DNA from: UBA1876 sp003446665
GTDB taxonomy: Bacteria; Synergistota; Synergistia; Synergistales; Thermovirgaceae
DNA length: 64,000 nt
Assembly: GCA_040616305.1 (NCBI GenBank)
Contig: CP159918.1
Span: forward strand, 1,736,001 to 1,800,000
Direction: 5' to 3'
The translations under genes were made by a program, and so were the position numbers. Position 1 is the stretch's first letter; the number at the start of each line of letters is the position of its first letter. The notes below the pieces were generated by a model. It was not told the DNA's origin, did not search any database, and saw only the letters and a program-made list of their open reading frames with translations. Positions 34,303-43,867 of the stretch are shown piece after piece.

Positions 34303-34641
34303 TCAAGAAATGGAGTCTCCGGCAATCCCGGGGCAGTTCACTCTAAGCTTTGAGACGGATTTAACAGAGTTCCTCAGATTTTTTCCCAACCAGTCGACCT
34401 CGTATTTGAGCTGGCCGATCTGTCGGTAAAGTTCCGATTCTCGCTTCTTCAGGGCTTCGGTCTCGTTGTCTTTCTTCTTGGAGAAGACTTCCAGAAGGTT
34501 CTCGAGAAAGGTCTTCTTCCACTGGGTGATCTGGTTCGGGTGGATCTCGTATTTGGCCGCTATCTGGGCTGCCGTGTTCTGTTCCCGCAGTGCTTCAAGC
34601 ACGACCTTGGCCTTGAATGCCGCATCGTATCTCTTTCTCAT
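34303..34641 (-). pseudogene. OrfA of a truncated IS3-family element
   Basis: Starts MRKRYDAAFKAKVVLEAL with the IS3 OrfA helix-turn-helix (IAAKYEIHPNQITQWKKTFL). The frame runs past 34341 into the neighbouring element, so its tail is foreign and no orfB follows. Nonfunctional. Confidence 0.75.
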
Positions 34642-34725
34642 GGCTGTATCTGTTCCCTCCCCGAATTTGTTCCACCGGGGTTATCCTATCACCTTAGACC
34701 CTGGTCCAGTTTTCGGGGAGTAGCA
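34341..34725 (-). mobile_element. 5' remnant of a second IS3-family element
   Basis: Right end TGCTACTCCCCGAAAACTGG (minus strand) looks like a genuine IS terminus, but the element stops after its first gene, where the intact IS3-family element begins. Its orfB and other end are missing from the window. Confidence 0.7.
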
Positions 34726-34737
34726 CCCTTTTCAGGC

Positions 34738-34770
34738 AAAAAAGCCGGGACTACTGCGTCCCGGCTTTTT
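34738..34770 (+). terminator. Terminator that hosts the group II intron
   Basis: AAAAAGCCGGGA, an 8-base loop and TCCCGGCTTTTTT. It reads well in both directions. Without the intron it would sit about 30 bases beyond the peptide-binding protein stop, and ahead of it lies the nifX-minD-hemB operon, so it probably served both. Confidence 0.85.
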
Positions 34771-34779
34771 TGCTGTGTG

Positions 34780-35477
34780 GTGTGCCCTGCAGGGCACACC
34801 GACTTGGAGGTGAAAGTCCTCTGCAGGCCCGACAGGGGGAACTGCTAGCCAAAGCGGCAAGGACTGCCGCCGCGAGGCGGGGTCTGAAGGAAGCCGAAGG
34901 CAAAACGCTGCCCCGACGAACAGAAACCGCATAGGAGGCATACAGCCCGGGTGAGGAGGCCATTCTCTTCAAAGCCCAATACCTGTACGGAAGGACTGTA
35001 TGTAAATGCGGCGGGGATAAGCGGGAAGGCCGGAGTGTCTTACCCGGGGAGGTCTCATGTCGTGCTCAATGCTACCGGCGTTGTGAGGAGTCATGAAGCG
35101 GCATGAGAAGTCAGCCGAGGTCATAGTAGCCCGCAACGACCGCGGGTGAAGGACCGAACTTTACGTTGAGGAAGGAATATCCCATGGTGCGAACAGAACG
35201 GACGGCAGAAAGCGGAAGACCCCGCGCCGAGGCGGAGAGTACCGGACGGAATCCGGGAGGGTACGTTTGTGGTGTCGAGTCCTGTCCATGCGTGGGAGGC
35301 CATTTTGACCCGCAGAATCAGCAGTTGCTCGAACAGGTGGTCGACTGGGATTGTACAGCCTGGTCGATGAACTGCAGAAGAAGCGAAGGATAGCAGCGTA
35401 GAGAACCGCCGTGGTACGGAACCGTACGCCCGGTGGTGTGAGAGGCCGGGGGAAGCAATTCCCCCGGCCTACTCGAT
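34780..35477 (+). mobile_element. Group II intron, internally deleted (RNA ends kept, RT lost)
   Basis: The 5' end GTGTGCCCTGCAGGGC begins right after the terminator T-run, as for terminator-targeting class C introns. The 3' end has a domain V-like hairpin (ACCGCCGTGGTACGG / CCGTACGCCCGGTGGT, with the class-C style CGC) and a domain VI stem GGCCGGGGGAA / TTCCCCCGGCC, ending CTACTCGAT. About 698 bp in total, whereas a full intron with its protein would be near 1.9 kb. Exact 5' and 3' bases are inferred. Confidence 0.78.
35184..35393 (+). pseudogene. Remnant of the intron-encoded reverse transcriptase
   Basis: MVRTERTAESGRPRAEAEST and LLEQVVDWD match the very start of class C intron proteins, but instead of the polymerase domains the frame ends within 20 codons. 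Deletion of RT, maturase and endonuclease parts joins the N-terminus to the domain IV/V boundary. Confidence 0.65.
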
Positions 35478-35501
35478 CCTTTGCCGTTGTTTTGCAAAGA
35501 A

Positions 35502-37058
35502 CTATTTTTTCGTCGTTTCGTAGGTTACCAGCGTCATCTCGAGGGGGCTGATGGCGAGGTTTTCAACCTTGTCGGTTGAACCAATGAGGTTGGGCATGAC
35601 GAACATGACCACCCATGGGGCTTCCTCGGAAATGATCTCTTGAGCTTCCTTGTATGCAGCGAGTCGTTTTTCCTGATCTGCTTCGATCCTGCCAATCTCG
35701 ATCAGTTCATCCACTCTTTTGTTGCTGTAGAAGGTGCGGTTGTTTCCGGCGGGGACGATCTCATCTGTATGGAAGTTGGGGGTGAGCACACCGTCGGCGT
35801 CTCCCGTGGAAGGCGACCAGCCAAGGTAGAAAATGCCGGCCTTGTTTCGATCTCTTGGCTCCCTCAAAGCACTGAGATATGTCGCCCACTCCATGGTGGT
35901 CATCTCCGTCTTGATCCCCACTTCCGAGAGGAACGACTGCACAGCCTCGGATACCTTGTGGTCCATGGGGTACCGGCCGCTGCAAGTCCACTGGTTGATG
36001 ACCATCTTCTGACCATCTTTTTCCCTGATGCCATCCTTTCCCATTTTCCATCCGGCTTCGTCAAGCAGTTCGGCGGCCTTTTCAGGATCATATTCATACC
36101 CTTCGATCGCCACGTATCCATTGGTGTCGAAAGCCGTCGGGGTATTAATAAGCGGCGCATAGCCACCCATGATGGTCTTGCTGATAGCTTCCCTGTCAAT
36201 GGCATAGGCGATAGCTTGACGAACCTTCTGATCTGCGAGAATGGGGTGATTCAGACTGAGGCCGAAGTACATGACCCTGAGGGAATTCGCCGAGTGGACA
36301 TTCAGTCCCTCGATTTCCCTGATCCTTTCGACTTCATACGTCGAAAGCCTTTCAGCCACGTCAAGCTCTCCCGTCTCAAGCATCATCGTCCTGGTGGTAT
36401 CCTCGGGGATGATCTTCCAGACGATCTTCTCGACCTTGGGTGCACCCTTGAAATAGTTCTCGTTGGCAACAAGGGTGAGCTGTTCGCCTTTCTCCCAGTT
36501 CTCAAACCTGAACGGACCTGTTCCCGAAGGGTTCACGAGGTTTCCTTCCTCGTCGAAAGATGCGGGGTCCACTATGAGTCCCGCCGTATGGGCAAGAGTA
36601 TAAGGGAAGGGGCCGAAGGATATCTTCAGGTTCATCTGTACCGTGTAGTCGTCAAGCACTTCAACGCTGTCGATGACCGGGGTGTAGAGGGAAGACCTGT
36701 TGAACTTCTGTGTCAGAATCCTGTCGAAATGGTGTTTGACGGCTTCGGCGTTAAAGGGATTGCCGCTGTGGAAAGATATTCCTTCCCTGAGCTTGAATAC
36801 CCAGGTTTTCCCGTCCTCCGAGACTTCATAGCTTTCGGCCAAGCGGTTCTCGAGGTCAAGGGTCCCCTTTTTGAAACCGATCAGGTTATCGTAGATATGG
36901 TGGCAGATCGTTTCCGAGGGGTTGTCGGAAACATCCGGCGGATCGACCGTGACGGGTTCCACACCCATTCCGATAGTCATGGTCTGAGCTCCAGCCGCCG
37001 TAAATGACAACATGACGACGGCCAGGGCTGCGAACAAAACCTTTACTGTAATTCTCAT
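35502..37058 (-). CDS. Peptide ABC transporter substrate-binding protein (family 5, DppA/OppA type)
   Basis: 518 aa from the ATG at 37058 (GGAGGGATC ahead). Signal peptide VLFAALAVVMLSFTAAGA, then typical SBP_bac_5 features: LENRLAESYEVSEDGKTWVF, FKLREGISFHSGNPFNAEAV, LVNPSGTGPFRFENW and VRQAIAYAIDREAISKTI. Last gene of the dpp-like operon; binds peptides or isoaspartyl dipeptides, judging from its operon partners. Confidence 0.93.
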   Translation of the reverse strand: MRITVKVLFAALAVVMLSFTAAGAQTMTIGMGVEPVTVDPPDVSDNPSETICHHIYDNLIGFKKGTLDLENRLAESYEVSEDGKTWVFKLREGISFHSGNPFNAEAVKHHFDRILTQKFNRSSLYTPVIDSVEVLDDYTVQMNLKISFGPFPYTLAHTAGLIVDPASFDEEGNLVNPSGTGPFRFENWEKGEQLTLVANENYFKGAPKVEKIVWKIIPEDTTRTMMLETGELDVAERLSTYEVERIREIEGLNVHSANSLRVMYFGLSLNHPILADQKVRQAIAYAIDREAISKTIMGGYAPLINTPTAFDTNGYVAIEGYEYDPEKAAELLDEAGWKMGKDGIREKDGQKMVINQWTCSGRYPMDHKVSEAVQSFLSEVGIKTEMTTMEWATYLSALREPRDRNKAGIFYLGWSPSTGDADGVLTPNFHTDEIVPAGNNRTFYSNKRVDELIEIGRIEADQEKRLAAYKEAQEIISEEAPWVVMFVMPNLIGSTDKVENLAISPLEMTLVTYETTKK

Positions 37059-37139
37059 GCTTGATCCCTCCGTTCTTTCCATATTGGCTGCTTTCTCCTC
37101 TTTTCCTTCTATTACTGTGCCAGGTTGTCCCCCCCTTCT

Positions 37140-38309
37140 TCACCTGGATTTCTTTCGTTGGAACCGGGAGTGTCTCAGCACTTTCGAAGATCTCACCAGT
37201 ATTTCGCCCCGGGAGATGACATCCCGTATTCCGTGTCCGTCATTTTCGAGGATAACCATGTCAGCACTTTTTCCAGGCGTCAGCATGCCTTTTTCCTCCA
37301 GCCGGTAATGTTTTGCAGCGTTGGTGGAACAGATCCTGACCGCATCCGAAACAGAGGTTGTGGTTGAATCCAGGAGAGCACGGAAAAGCCTGTGGATTCC
37401 AGAGAGGTCATGCATGGAGATTCCCTTCAGTTCACCTTGCTCATTGAAAACGGGCCGAGAGCCGTGTCCGTCACTGCTGACGGTAATCCGGTTTACAGGG
37501 ATCCCCTGTCGAAGGGCATGCCGGATTGCCTCCCTGGTCTCATCTCCTCGGCAAGTAAAATCAATGTACCCGCCCTTTCTCGCAAATTCCACGGCCTCGG
37601 ACAGCAGTCGCCCGCTTCTCGCCAGATGCGTTGGCGCAAATTGAGTAATCGGGATGTCGGTCCCTTCGAGAGCATCCAGCAAGGGAGCAAGACCGCTTTT
37701 TTCATCCCCCACATGAACCGCTACAATGCCAGCCTTGCCAGAGGTAATCCCCCCCAGCCTGGCCTCCGAGAGAAGGGCGCGAAGGGACTGGACATGGGGA
37801 TGACTCGACCGGTGATCGGAAAGCGCAATCTTGACACCGATGACCTTGTCAACCAGGGCGAGGTCACGTTTGACGCTTCCGGTAATCGTTGCGGTAGGCC
37901 ACTCGTATGAACCACTCAACATCCATGTGCTGATTCCCGTCGCTTCAAGGGATTTTGCCTTCATCAGCAGGCTTTCCAATGAACGTCCGACTGAATCTGT
38001 ACCCAAGAGCCCGATGGCTGACGTGACACCGCCTGCGGCATATTCATCGATTTGTGTCTCCGGTGTTCTGTTCACCGGGCCGCCTTCACCACCGCCCCCG
38101 TTCATGTGGACGTGTTGATCCACAAAACCCGGTATTACGAGAGCCTTTGAGGCATCGATCAGCTCCATGTCTTTAAACAAACCCTGCAGGGCTCCCGCAT
38201 CAATCCGGGGCGCCATTGCAGCTATCGTGCCTCCGATTGTCAGGACATCCAGAACGCCGCTGTCTTCCGGGGCATAGATGTGACCACCGCGAATCAAAAG
38301 GACTGACAT
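37140..38309 (-). CDS. iadA: Isoaspartyl dipeptidase (beta-aspartyl peptidase)
   Basis: 389 aa, amidohydrolase superfamily. Metal ligands HVHMNGGGGEGGPVNRTPET, a carboxylated-lysine region VIGVKIALSDHRSS, and SSDGHGSRPVF with the catalytic Asp. Splits beta-Asp-Xaa dipeptides from damaged proteins. Sits between another amidohydrolase and the peptide-binding gene of the same operon, which fits uptake followed by hydrolysis. TAATG overlap with the upstream gene. Confidence 0.93.
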   Translation of the reverse strand: MSVLLIRGGHIYAPEDSGVLDVLTIGGTIAAMAPRIDAGALQGLFKDMELIDASKALVIPGFVDQHVHMNGGGGEGGPVNRTPETQIDEYAAGGVTSAIGLLGTDSVGRSLESLLMKAKSLEATGISTWMLSGSYEWPTATITGSVKRDLALVDKVIGVKIALSDHRSSHPHVQSLRALLSEARLGGITSGKAGIVAVHVGDEKSGLAPLLDALEGTDIPITQFAPTHLARSGRLLSEAVEFARKGGYIDFTCRGDETREAIRHALRQGIPVNRITVSSDGHGSRPVFNEQGELKGISMHDLSGIHRLFRALLDSTTTSVSDAVRICSTNAAKHYRLEEKGMLTPGKSADMVILENDGHGIRDVISRGEILVRSSKVLRHSRFQRKKSR

Positions 38310-39601
38310 TATTCATTCCTCCCGAAAGATCCAGCAAAAGAGAGCGCCATTCCCCGGCGCTCTCCCGTCAGACATCCGTCGGCGACCACGTGACATCCAT
38401 TCACCCAAACATGCACGACATCTTCATTCGCGAGATCAATGGCCACTACATCGGCAGCGGCCCCTTCTGTGAGAACTCCTCTCGGTATATTGAGGATCTC
38501 TGCAGGCCTTATGGTCATCTTGCGTACCAGTCGCCTCAACAAATCCATTTTCTGGTCCTCCAGGATGACCGTATTGACCAGCCTCAAGGCATTTCTGAGC
38601 AACAGGCTCGAACGGATCCCATCCCCGAGTTCATCGGACTCTATGGCATCGACCTCCGGAGATACGGCACAGATGAGGTTGTTGGTAAAGAGGTTGTCCT
38701 TTCCGTAATAAAACGGGGGTTCCGTGTTTTCCAGGTCAGTCACGGGTACTGCATCAAAGCTTGCCGCATCGACTTTGACTACCCGTCCTTCTTCGAAGTA
38801 TCTCCGGACGAGATCGCTGTTTCTGGAGGTTGAGCCTGCCACTTCCGACAGGTGAGTATCTGAAGTAACCAAAGGATGGGCCGCGAGAAGCCTCATCACT
38901 TCGTGGATGTTGTCTCCTGCACAGGTGCTGCCCACATGACAAAGGTGCATTGACCTGCCGGAGGAGACCTCCAGGGCCTTCTTGATTCCCGAAAGCCCCA
39001 GACCTGTGTGTACCTGGACGGGGATGCCCGTTTCAGAAGTGGCGTCAAGGAGAAGATCCAGAAAGTCCTCGCAGATTTCACTACTGACATGAGCCGGACC
39101 ACCGAGGGAAAGAATCGCTTCACCTATGGCACCAAATCCCTGTTCAATGGCCTTCTCCACGGAATTCTTCACATCCCCGGAGGGAACACGGAGCTTTTCA
39201 TACGCATCGTGCCCAACGGCATCCTCAGGCACTACGGGAAGGGAAGGGACAATGTTGCAGGCCTGGCCGCCGCAGGCGGCAACAAATCCGTCGGGACCTC
39301 CACAGGCATCCATAAGCGGCTCGCCTGAAGTCAACGTGCAAGGCATGAAAACTCCTGTCGTGATCCCCCTGAGGGGCAATATATCTGCAATGTGCCTGAC
39401 GCCCTTTCCGGGATTCACCTGGAGATCGACGAAACCGGGCACGATGTAACATCCCCTTGCATCAACCACTTGCTCGGAAACTCCCGTTCCATTTGTCCCG
39501 CCAATTGTTTTTATGAATCCTTCCTCCATCACCAGATCCATGGGGCCTTCCCTGCCGGTGCCCGGATCAATCACATACCCATTGACTATACGAGTCCTCA
39601 T
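38309..39601 (-). CDS. Amidohydrolase-family protein with atypical metal motif
   Basis: About 430 aa from the ATG at 39601 (GGGAGGAAACC). Composite fold with small beta-sandwich at both ends (MRTRIVNGYVIDPGTGREG; ADVVAIDLANEDVVHVWVNG). The usual His-x-His after beta-1 reads VPGFVDLQVNPGKG, so both histidines are missing; later ligands (HTGLGLSG, HLCHVGST, TSDTHLSE) seem present. Closest to dihydroorotase/adenine deaminase-like amidohydrolases; substrate unknown. In the peptide operon between dppF and iadA, so it may act on a cyclic or modified peptide product. Confidence 0.75.
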   Translation of the reverse strand: MRTRIVNGYVIDPGTGREGPMDLVMEEGFIKTIGGTNGTGVSEQVVDARGCYIVPGFVDLQVNPGKGVRHIADILPLRGITTGVFMPCTLTSGEPLMDACGGPDGFVAACGGQACNIVPSLPVVPEDAVGHDAYEKLRVPSGDVKNSVEKAIEQGFGAIGEAILSLGGPAHVSSEICEDFLDLLLDATSETGIPVQVHTGLGLSGIKKALEVSSGRSMHLCHVGSTCAGDNIHEVMRLLAAHPLVTSDTHLSEVAGSTSRNSDLVRRYFEEGRVVKVDAASFDAVPVTDLENTEPPFYYGKDNLFTNNLICAVSPEVDAIESDELGDGIRSSLLLRNALRLVNTVILEDQKMDLLRRLVRKMTIRPAEILNIPRGVLTEGAAADVVAIDLANEDVVHVWVNGCHVVADGCLTGERRGMALSFAGSFGRNE

Positions 39602-39628
39602 GGTTTCCTCCCATCGATGCACCCGGCA

Positions 39629-40594
39629 TCATACCTTGTGGCACGCCACGAAATGACCGGTTCGGATTTCGCGCCAGGCCGGTTCCTTGTGCCTGCACTT
39701 GTCATCAGCCAACGGACATCTCGTGTGAAAACGGCATCCCGAGGGCATATCCATGGGGCTGGGGATATCCCCCTTGATGACTTTTTCAGCGATGCTCTCT
39801 CCAGTTACCGCCGGTTTCGGTATGCTCTTGAGCAGAGCCCTGGTATAAGGATGAAGGGGATCCGAAAAAATCTCGCGCTTTTGTGCATACTCCATCGCCC
39901 TTCCCAGGTAGACAACGAGCACCTGGTGGCTCATGTGCTTGACCACGCTCAGATCATGGGTGATAAACAAATATGTAAGGTTTTTCTCTTTCTGGAGTTT
40001 TTTCAGCATATTCAAGATCTGTGCCTGAACGGAGACGTCAAGGGCGGAGGTCGGTTCATCAAGAAGGATAAAATCAGGATTCGTTACCAAGGCCCTGGCC
40101 ACGGCGATCCGCTGCCTCTGACCTCCAGAGAATTCATGCGGGTAGCGACTCAGATGCTCCTCCCTCAGGCCCACCTCCTGAAGCACCTTCCTGACCCTGT
40201 CAACGATTTCCTGCCTGTCGACGATTCCCTGCACTTTGAGAGCACGGCCGATGATATCCCTGATGATCATTCGCGGGTTCAGGGAAGAAAAGGGATCCTG
40301 AAAAACGATTTGTGCCTTTCTGCGAAAAAGGCGTTTTTTCTCGCCCTCAAGGTCGGTTATACTTTCTCCCCTGTAAAGGATGTCTCCCGATGTCAACCGC
40401 AAAAGACGCATGACCAGAAGTCCCAAAGTGGTTTTTCCGCTCCCCGATTCCCCGACGATCCCTAGAGTCTGCCCTTCCTCCACGGAAAAGGAGATGCCGT
40501 CGACGGCCCGAACATGTCCGACGATTTTCGGGAAGATGATGCCCCTGTCCACGGGGAAATACTTCTTGAGATTCCGGGCTTCAAGAATAGGCAT
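39629..40594 (-). CDS. dppF: Oligo/dipeptide ABC transporter ATPase (DppF type)
   Basis: 321 aa. Walker A GESGSGKTT, signature EFSGGQRQRIAVARAL, Walker B LLDEPTSALD, H-loop THD, plus the family-specific C-terminal CRFHTRCPLADDKC cysteine region. Overlaps the dppD gene by 14 bases. Confidence 0.93.
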   Translation of the reverse strand: MPILEARNLKKYFPVDRGIIFPKIVGHVRAVDGISFSVEEGQTLGIVGESGSGKTTLGLLVMRLLRLTSGDILYRGESITDLEGEKKRLFRRKAQIVFQDPFSSLNPRMIIRDIIGRALKVQGIVDRQEIVDRVRKVLQEVGLREEHLSRYPHEFSGGQRQRIAVARALVTNPDFILLDEPTSALDVSVQAQILNMLKKLQKEKNLTYLFITHDLSVVKHMSHQVLVVYLGRAMEYAQKREIFSDPLHPYTRALLKSIPKPAVTGESIAEKVIKGDIPSPMDMPSGCRFHTRCPLADDKCRHKEPAWREIRTGHFVACHKV

Positions 40595-41555
40595 GGCAAG
40601 CCACCTCGTGTCCTTCTTCGACCTTGATTACGGGAGGCCGGACCTCGCTGCAAATATCCATGGCAATGGGACAACGTTCACGGAACTTGCAGCCCGCCGG
40701 CAAATTCAACAGGTTCGGGAGGTTGCCGGGAATGATTTCAAGGTACTCCTGGTCCTTGTCGAGACGAGGAATAGCTCCGATCAGCCCCCGGGTATATGGA
40801 TGAAGGGGGTTTTCAAAAATGTCCGTCACCGTACCGTACTCGACGATCCCACCGGCATACATGACGGCCACCTTTTCCGCCATCGTTGCAATGACCCCCA
40901 GATCGTGGGAAATGATGATGATGCTGCTGCCGAACTCTTCCTGCATCTCTTTGATGAGAGACAAAATCTGGGCCTGGATCGAGACATCGAGAGCTGTCGT
41001 CGGTTCATCGGCTATGAGAAGTTTAGGGTTGTTGGCCAGGGCCATGGCGATCATGACCCTCTGTTTCATCCCTCCGGAAAACTGGTGTGGATATCGACCC
41101 AACGACTTCTCCGGGTCAGGAAGGTTGACCTTGCGAAACATTTCCACGGCCCTTTCTTTGGCCCGCTGTTCCGAGACACCTCCATGGGCCATGACAGCTT
41201 CCATAACCTGGAACCCCACCGTGAGTACCGGGTTGAGATAGCTCATGGGATCCTGAAAGATCATGGCGATTTCCGAGCCCCTGATCTTCAGCATTTCGTG
41301 CTCGTCAAGCCGGAGCAGATCCCTGTCTTCGAGCCGGACCTCTCCGCTCACAATTTTCCCCGGTGGCTGCGGGATCAATCTCATGATGCTCGAGGCAGTG
41401 ACGGATTTTCCACATCCCGTCTCTCCGACAATTCCCAGCAATTCTCCTCTTTTGAGGGAAAAGTTCACTCCCTCAAGAGCCTTGACGATTCCTTCCTCAG
41501 TGTAAAACCATGTCGAGAGGTCCCTGACATCAAGAATGGTTTCTTTTCCTGTCAT
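40581..41555 (-). CDS. dppD: Oligo/dipeptide ABC transporter ATPase (DppD type)
   Basis: 324 aa. Walker A GETGCGKSV, signature QFSGGMKQRVMIAMAL, Walker B LLIADEPTTALD, SHDLGV switch and C-terminal GCKFRERCPIAMDIC. ATG preceded by AAGGAG. Paired with DppF as the heterodimeric motor. Confidence 0.93.
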   Translation of the reverse strand: MTGKETILDVRDLSTWFYTEEGIVKALEGVNFSLKRGELLGIVGETGCGKSVTASSIMRLIPQPPGKIVSGEVRLEDRDLLRLDEHEMLKIRGSEIAMIFQDPMSYLNPVLTVGFQVMEAVMAHGGVSEQRAKERAVEMFRKVNLPDPEKSLGRYPHQFSGGMKQRVMIAMALANNPKLLIADEPTTALDVSIQAQILSLIKEMQEEFGSSIIIISHDLGVIATMAEKVAVMYAGGIVEYGTVTDIFENPLHPYTRGLIGAIPRLDKDQEYLEIIPGNLPNLLNLPAGCKFRERCPIAMDICSEVRPPVIKVEEGHEVACHAYS

Positions 41556-41559
41556 GGCA

Positions 41560-42438
41560 CTACTCCTTCAGCCTCGGATTCAAGGCGTCCTGCAGTCCGT
41601 CACCAAAAAAGTTGAAGCCCATGACGGTGATCATGATCGCCAGTCCCGGTATGACTGCCACAAAGGGGGCTGTCCTCAGGTACATTCTTGCACTGCTCAG
41701 CATGGCCCCCCATTCGGGAATGGGAGGTTGAACACCGAGGCCAAGAAAGCCCAGTCCGGCCGCTGTCAGGAGGACAGTGGCCATCCTCAGGGTAGTCTGC
41801 ACAATAATAGGTGACAGGGCATTGGGCAGAACGTAACGGAAGATGATTGAAAGGTCCGACTCTCCAATCGCTCTTGCCGCCGTTATGTATTCATTCTGCT
41901 TTACCGAAAGAACTGATCCCCTCGTAATCCGGGCGAACTGAGGGATCGAATAGATTCCTATGGCAATAATCAGATTCCTCATGCTCGGTCCCAGCATGGC
42001 CACGATAGCCAGGGCAAGGAGCATCCCGGGAAAGGCAAGCATGATATCCATGAATCGCATTATTATCTCGTCGATCTTCCCGCCGAAGTATCCCCCAAGA
42101 GCCCCGAGGCCAACCCCCACGAGGAGGGCGATGAATACGGAATTGAGCTGTATGATCAGGGAAACCCTCGCTCCATAGATGATGCGGCTGAAAATATCTC
42201 GCCCGAACTCGTCACATCCAAAGAGATTGCTCCACGAGATCGGGGCGAAAGCCTTTGAAAGATTCTGGTCAAAGGGGTCATGAGGCGTTATATAAGGTCC
42301 GGCAACGGCAATGGCCAGATAAAGGGCCACGATTATAAATCCTAAAACGGCAATCCTGCTTTTTTTCAATCTTCGCCAGATGACGGCAAAATGGGTGGTG
42401 CTTCTTGATTTTTTCGTTTCCTGTCGTTTTTCAGTCAT
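41560..42438 (-). CDS. dppC: Peptide ABC transporter permease (DppC type)
   Basis: About 292 aa; starts at the ATG at 42438, inside dppB's tail (8-bp overlap). N-terminal helix FIIVALYLAIAVAGPYITPHDP, an EAA-type cytoplasmic loop AARAIGESDLSIIFRYVLPNAL, and hydrophobic helices. Pairs with DppB. Confidence 0.92.
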   Translation of the reverse strand: MTEKRQETKKSRSTTHFAVIWRRLKKSRIAVLGFIIVALYLAIAVAGPYITPHDPFDQNLSKAFAPISWSNLFGCDEFGRDIFSRIIYGARVSLIIQLNSVFIALLVGVGLGALGGYFGGKIDEIIMRFMDIMLAFPGMLLALAIVAMLGPSMRNLIIAIGIYSIPQFARITRGSVLSVKQNEYITAARAIGESDLSIIFRYVLPNALSPIIVQTTLRMATVLLTAAGLGFLGLGVQPPIPEWGAMLSSARMYLRTAPFVAVIPGLAIMITVMGFNFFGDGLQDALNPRLKE

Positions 42439-43351
42439 GATATCGAATCCTCGGGTCAAGGTATGCATAAAGGATGTCTACTGCCAGATTGACCAGGACA
42501 AAGGTCAGGGCCACCATCACGAGGGTCGTCTGCACGACAGGATAATCCCGGCTCATGATTGAAGTCACAAGCAGCCGTCCGACACCGGGCCAGGCGAAGA
42601 CAGATTCCGTAAGGACGGCGCCTGCAAGCATGTAGCCGAACTGGAGGCCGATCACGGTGACCGTAGGAATCAGCGCATTCCTGAGTGCATGCCTCCTGAT
42701 AATAATGCGGTGTGCCAGTCCTTTTGACCTCGCCGTAGTGATGTAATCCTGGCGAAGTACATCCATCATGCTCGACCGGGTCATCCTCGCTATGATTCCG
42801 GCCGATGAGGTTCCCAAAACGACCGCCGGCAGGATAAAGGTCTTCCACCCTCCCATACCGCCGGACGGGAGCCACCGGAGAGTCACTGAGAAAAACAGGA
42901 TGAGAATAAGCCCCCACCAGAAAACAGGCATGGATACTCCCAGCAGCGCGGCAACAGATGAGATGTAGTCAATAATCGAATACCTGTAGACCGCGGAAAG
43001 CACTCCCGCGACCACCCCCACGATGATGGCTATGGTTATCGAGAAGAAGGAAAGAAGCAGGGTGTTTTTCAACCGTTTCCCGACGATATCGAGGACAGGT
43101 TCGTTGAACTTCATCGACATCAGGTCCCCTGTAACCATACCCTTGATAAATCGGAAGTACTGGATCGGCAGAGGCTGGTCGAGGCCGAAACGTTCTCGCA
43201 GGATCTGTATATCCTCCTGGGTCGCATCTTCTCCCGCGAGCAGTTGTGCAGGATCCCCGGGCGACAGGTGCAAAATCATAAAGGCTATGATTGAGACCCC
43301 GATGAGAACCGGTATTGCCAGGATCAGTCGCCTGATGATGTATTTGCCCAC
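42431..43351 (-). CDS. dppB: Peptide ABC transporter permease (DppB type)
   Basis: 306 aa from a GTG at 43351 (GGGGGG site). YIIRRLILAIPVLIGVSIIAFMILHLSPGDPA is the classic N-terminus; the EAA loop reads TTARSKGLAHRIIIRRHALRNALIP. First complete gene of the operon dppBCDF-amidohydrolase-iadA-SBP. Confidence 0.93.
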   Translation of the reverse strand: MGKYIIRRLILAIPVLIGVSIIAFMILHLSPGDPAQLLAGEDATQEDIQILRERFGLDQPLPIQYFRFIKGMVTGDLMSMKFNEPVLDIVGKRLKNTLLLSFFSITIAIIVGVVAGVLSAVYRYSIIDYISSVAALLGVSMPVFWWGLILILFFSVTLRWLPSGGMGGWKTFILPAVVLGTSSAGIIARMTRSSMMDVLRQDYITTARSKGLAHRIIIRRHALRNALIPTVTVIGLQFGYMLAGAVLTESVFAWPGVGRLLVTSIMSRDYPVVQTTLVMVALTFVLVNLAVDILYAYLDPRIRYHD

Positions 43352-43385
43352 TGTGTTTCCCCCCCTTGCGCTACAAGCTGGTTGA

Positions 43386-43867
43386 TTACGGCATACCGTG
43401 AAGGTCCACGGCCTTCGCTTGGGCGTATTGTTCATAGGTCCTGCGGATATGTATTTTCATGGCATCTCTCGTAGCTGCCGTTACAGGGTTTCCATTGTAA
43501 CTATGACCATGGGAAAATGCTCCGGATCCTTTCTGGATGACTTCCGCAATAGGCGTCCGGACGAACATGCCTCCAACTGGAGAGTACCCTCCCGACAGCG
43601 CCTTGGCTGAACAGACGCCGCCTCAAGGACAACAGGTATTTTCCAGCGGGAAGGATGAGCAAATTCAAGAGTTTCGAGCTGGCGGGCAATAGCATCCACC
43701 ACAGCCCGATTGCCATGCCCGACGCTGGAAATGAGGGCCCCGGAACATCCATCGATATAGGGCGTTCCGTCTTCGTCATAGATATAGATCCCTTCGCCGC
43801 GAACGGCGACCTTGTAGTCTGTCTTGTAATTTCGGGGGATCAGATTGCCGAAATCTTGCACTGACAT
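43386..43867 (-). pseudogene. Broken second copy of the class III aminotransferase gene
   Basis: Starts with the same 84 residues as the intact gene at 52.2-53.6 kb (MSVQDFGNLIPRNY..). At 43615 it jumps to a point 559 bases further into the gene, a deletion not divisible by 3, so the frame is lost, and at 43472 the match stops. The last about 28 codons (TRDAMKIHIRRTYEQYAQAK..) in one frame belong to some other, unrecognised gene end. Confidence 0.88.

Larger units (their letters stand above)
33031..34340 (-). mobile_element. IS3-family insertion sequence, intact
   Basis: 1310 bp bounded by imperfect inverted repeats: TGAACCGCCCCGG.. at 33031 and the complement of TGAACTGCCCCGG.. ending at 34340 (20 of 24 matches). 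It contains orfA and orfB in the typical overlap. No direct duplication flanks it (left flank ends GGTAT, right flank starts CTCTA), suggesting a deletion or rearrangement on at least one side. Confidence 0.88.

Noticed and set aside
35640..37007. 455-codon open frame opposite the peptide-binding protein
   Set aside because: It is antisense to a clear SBP_bac_5 gene, has no ribosome site and no recognisable motif; the GC-rich codon pattern of the real gene creates it.
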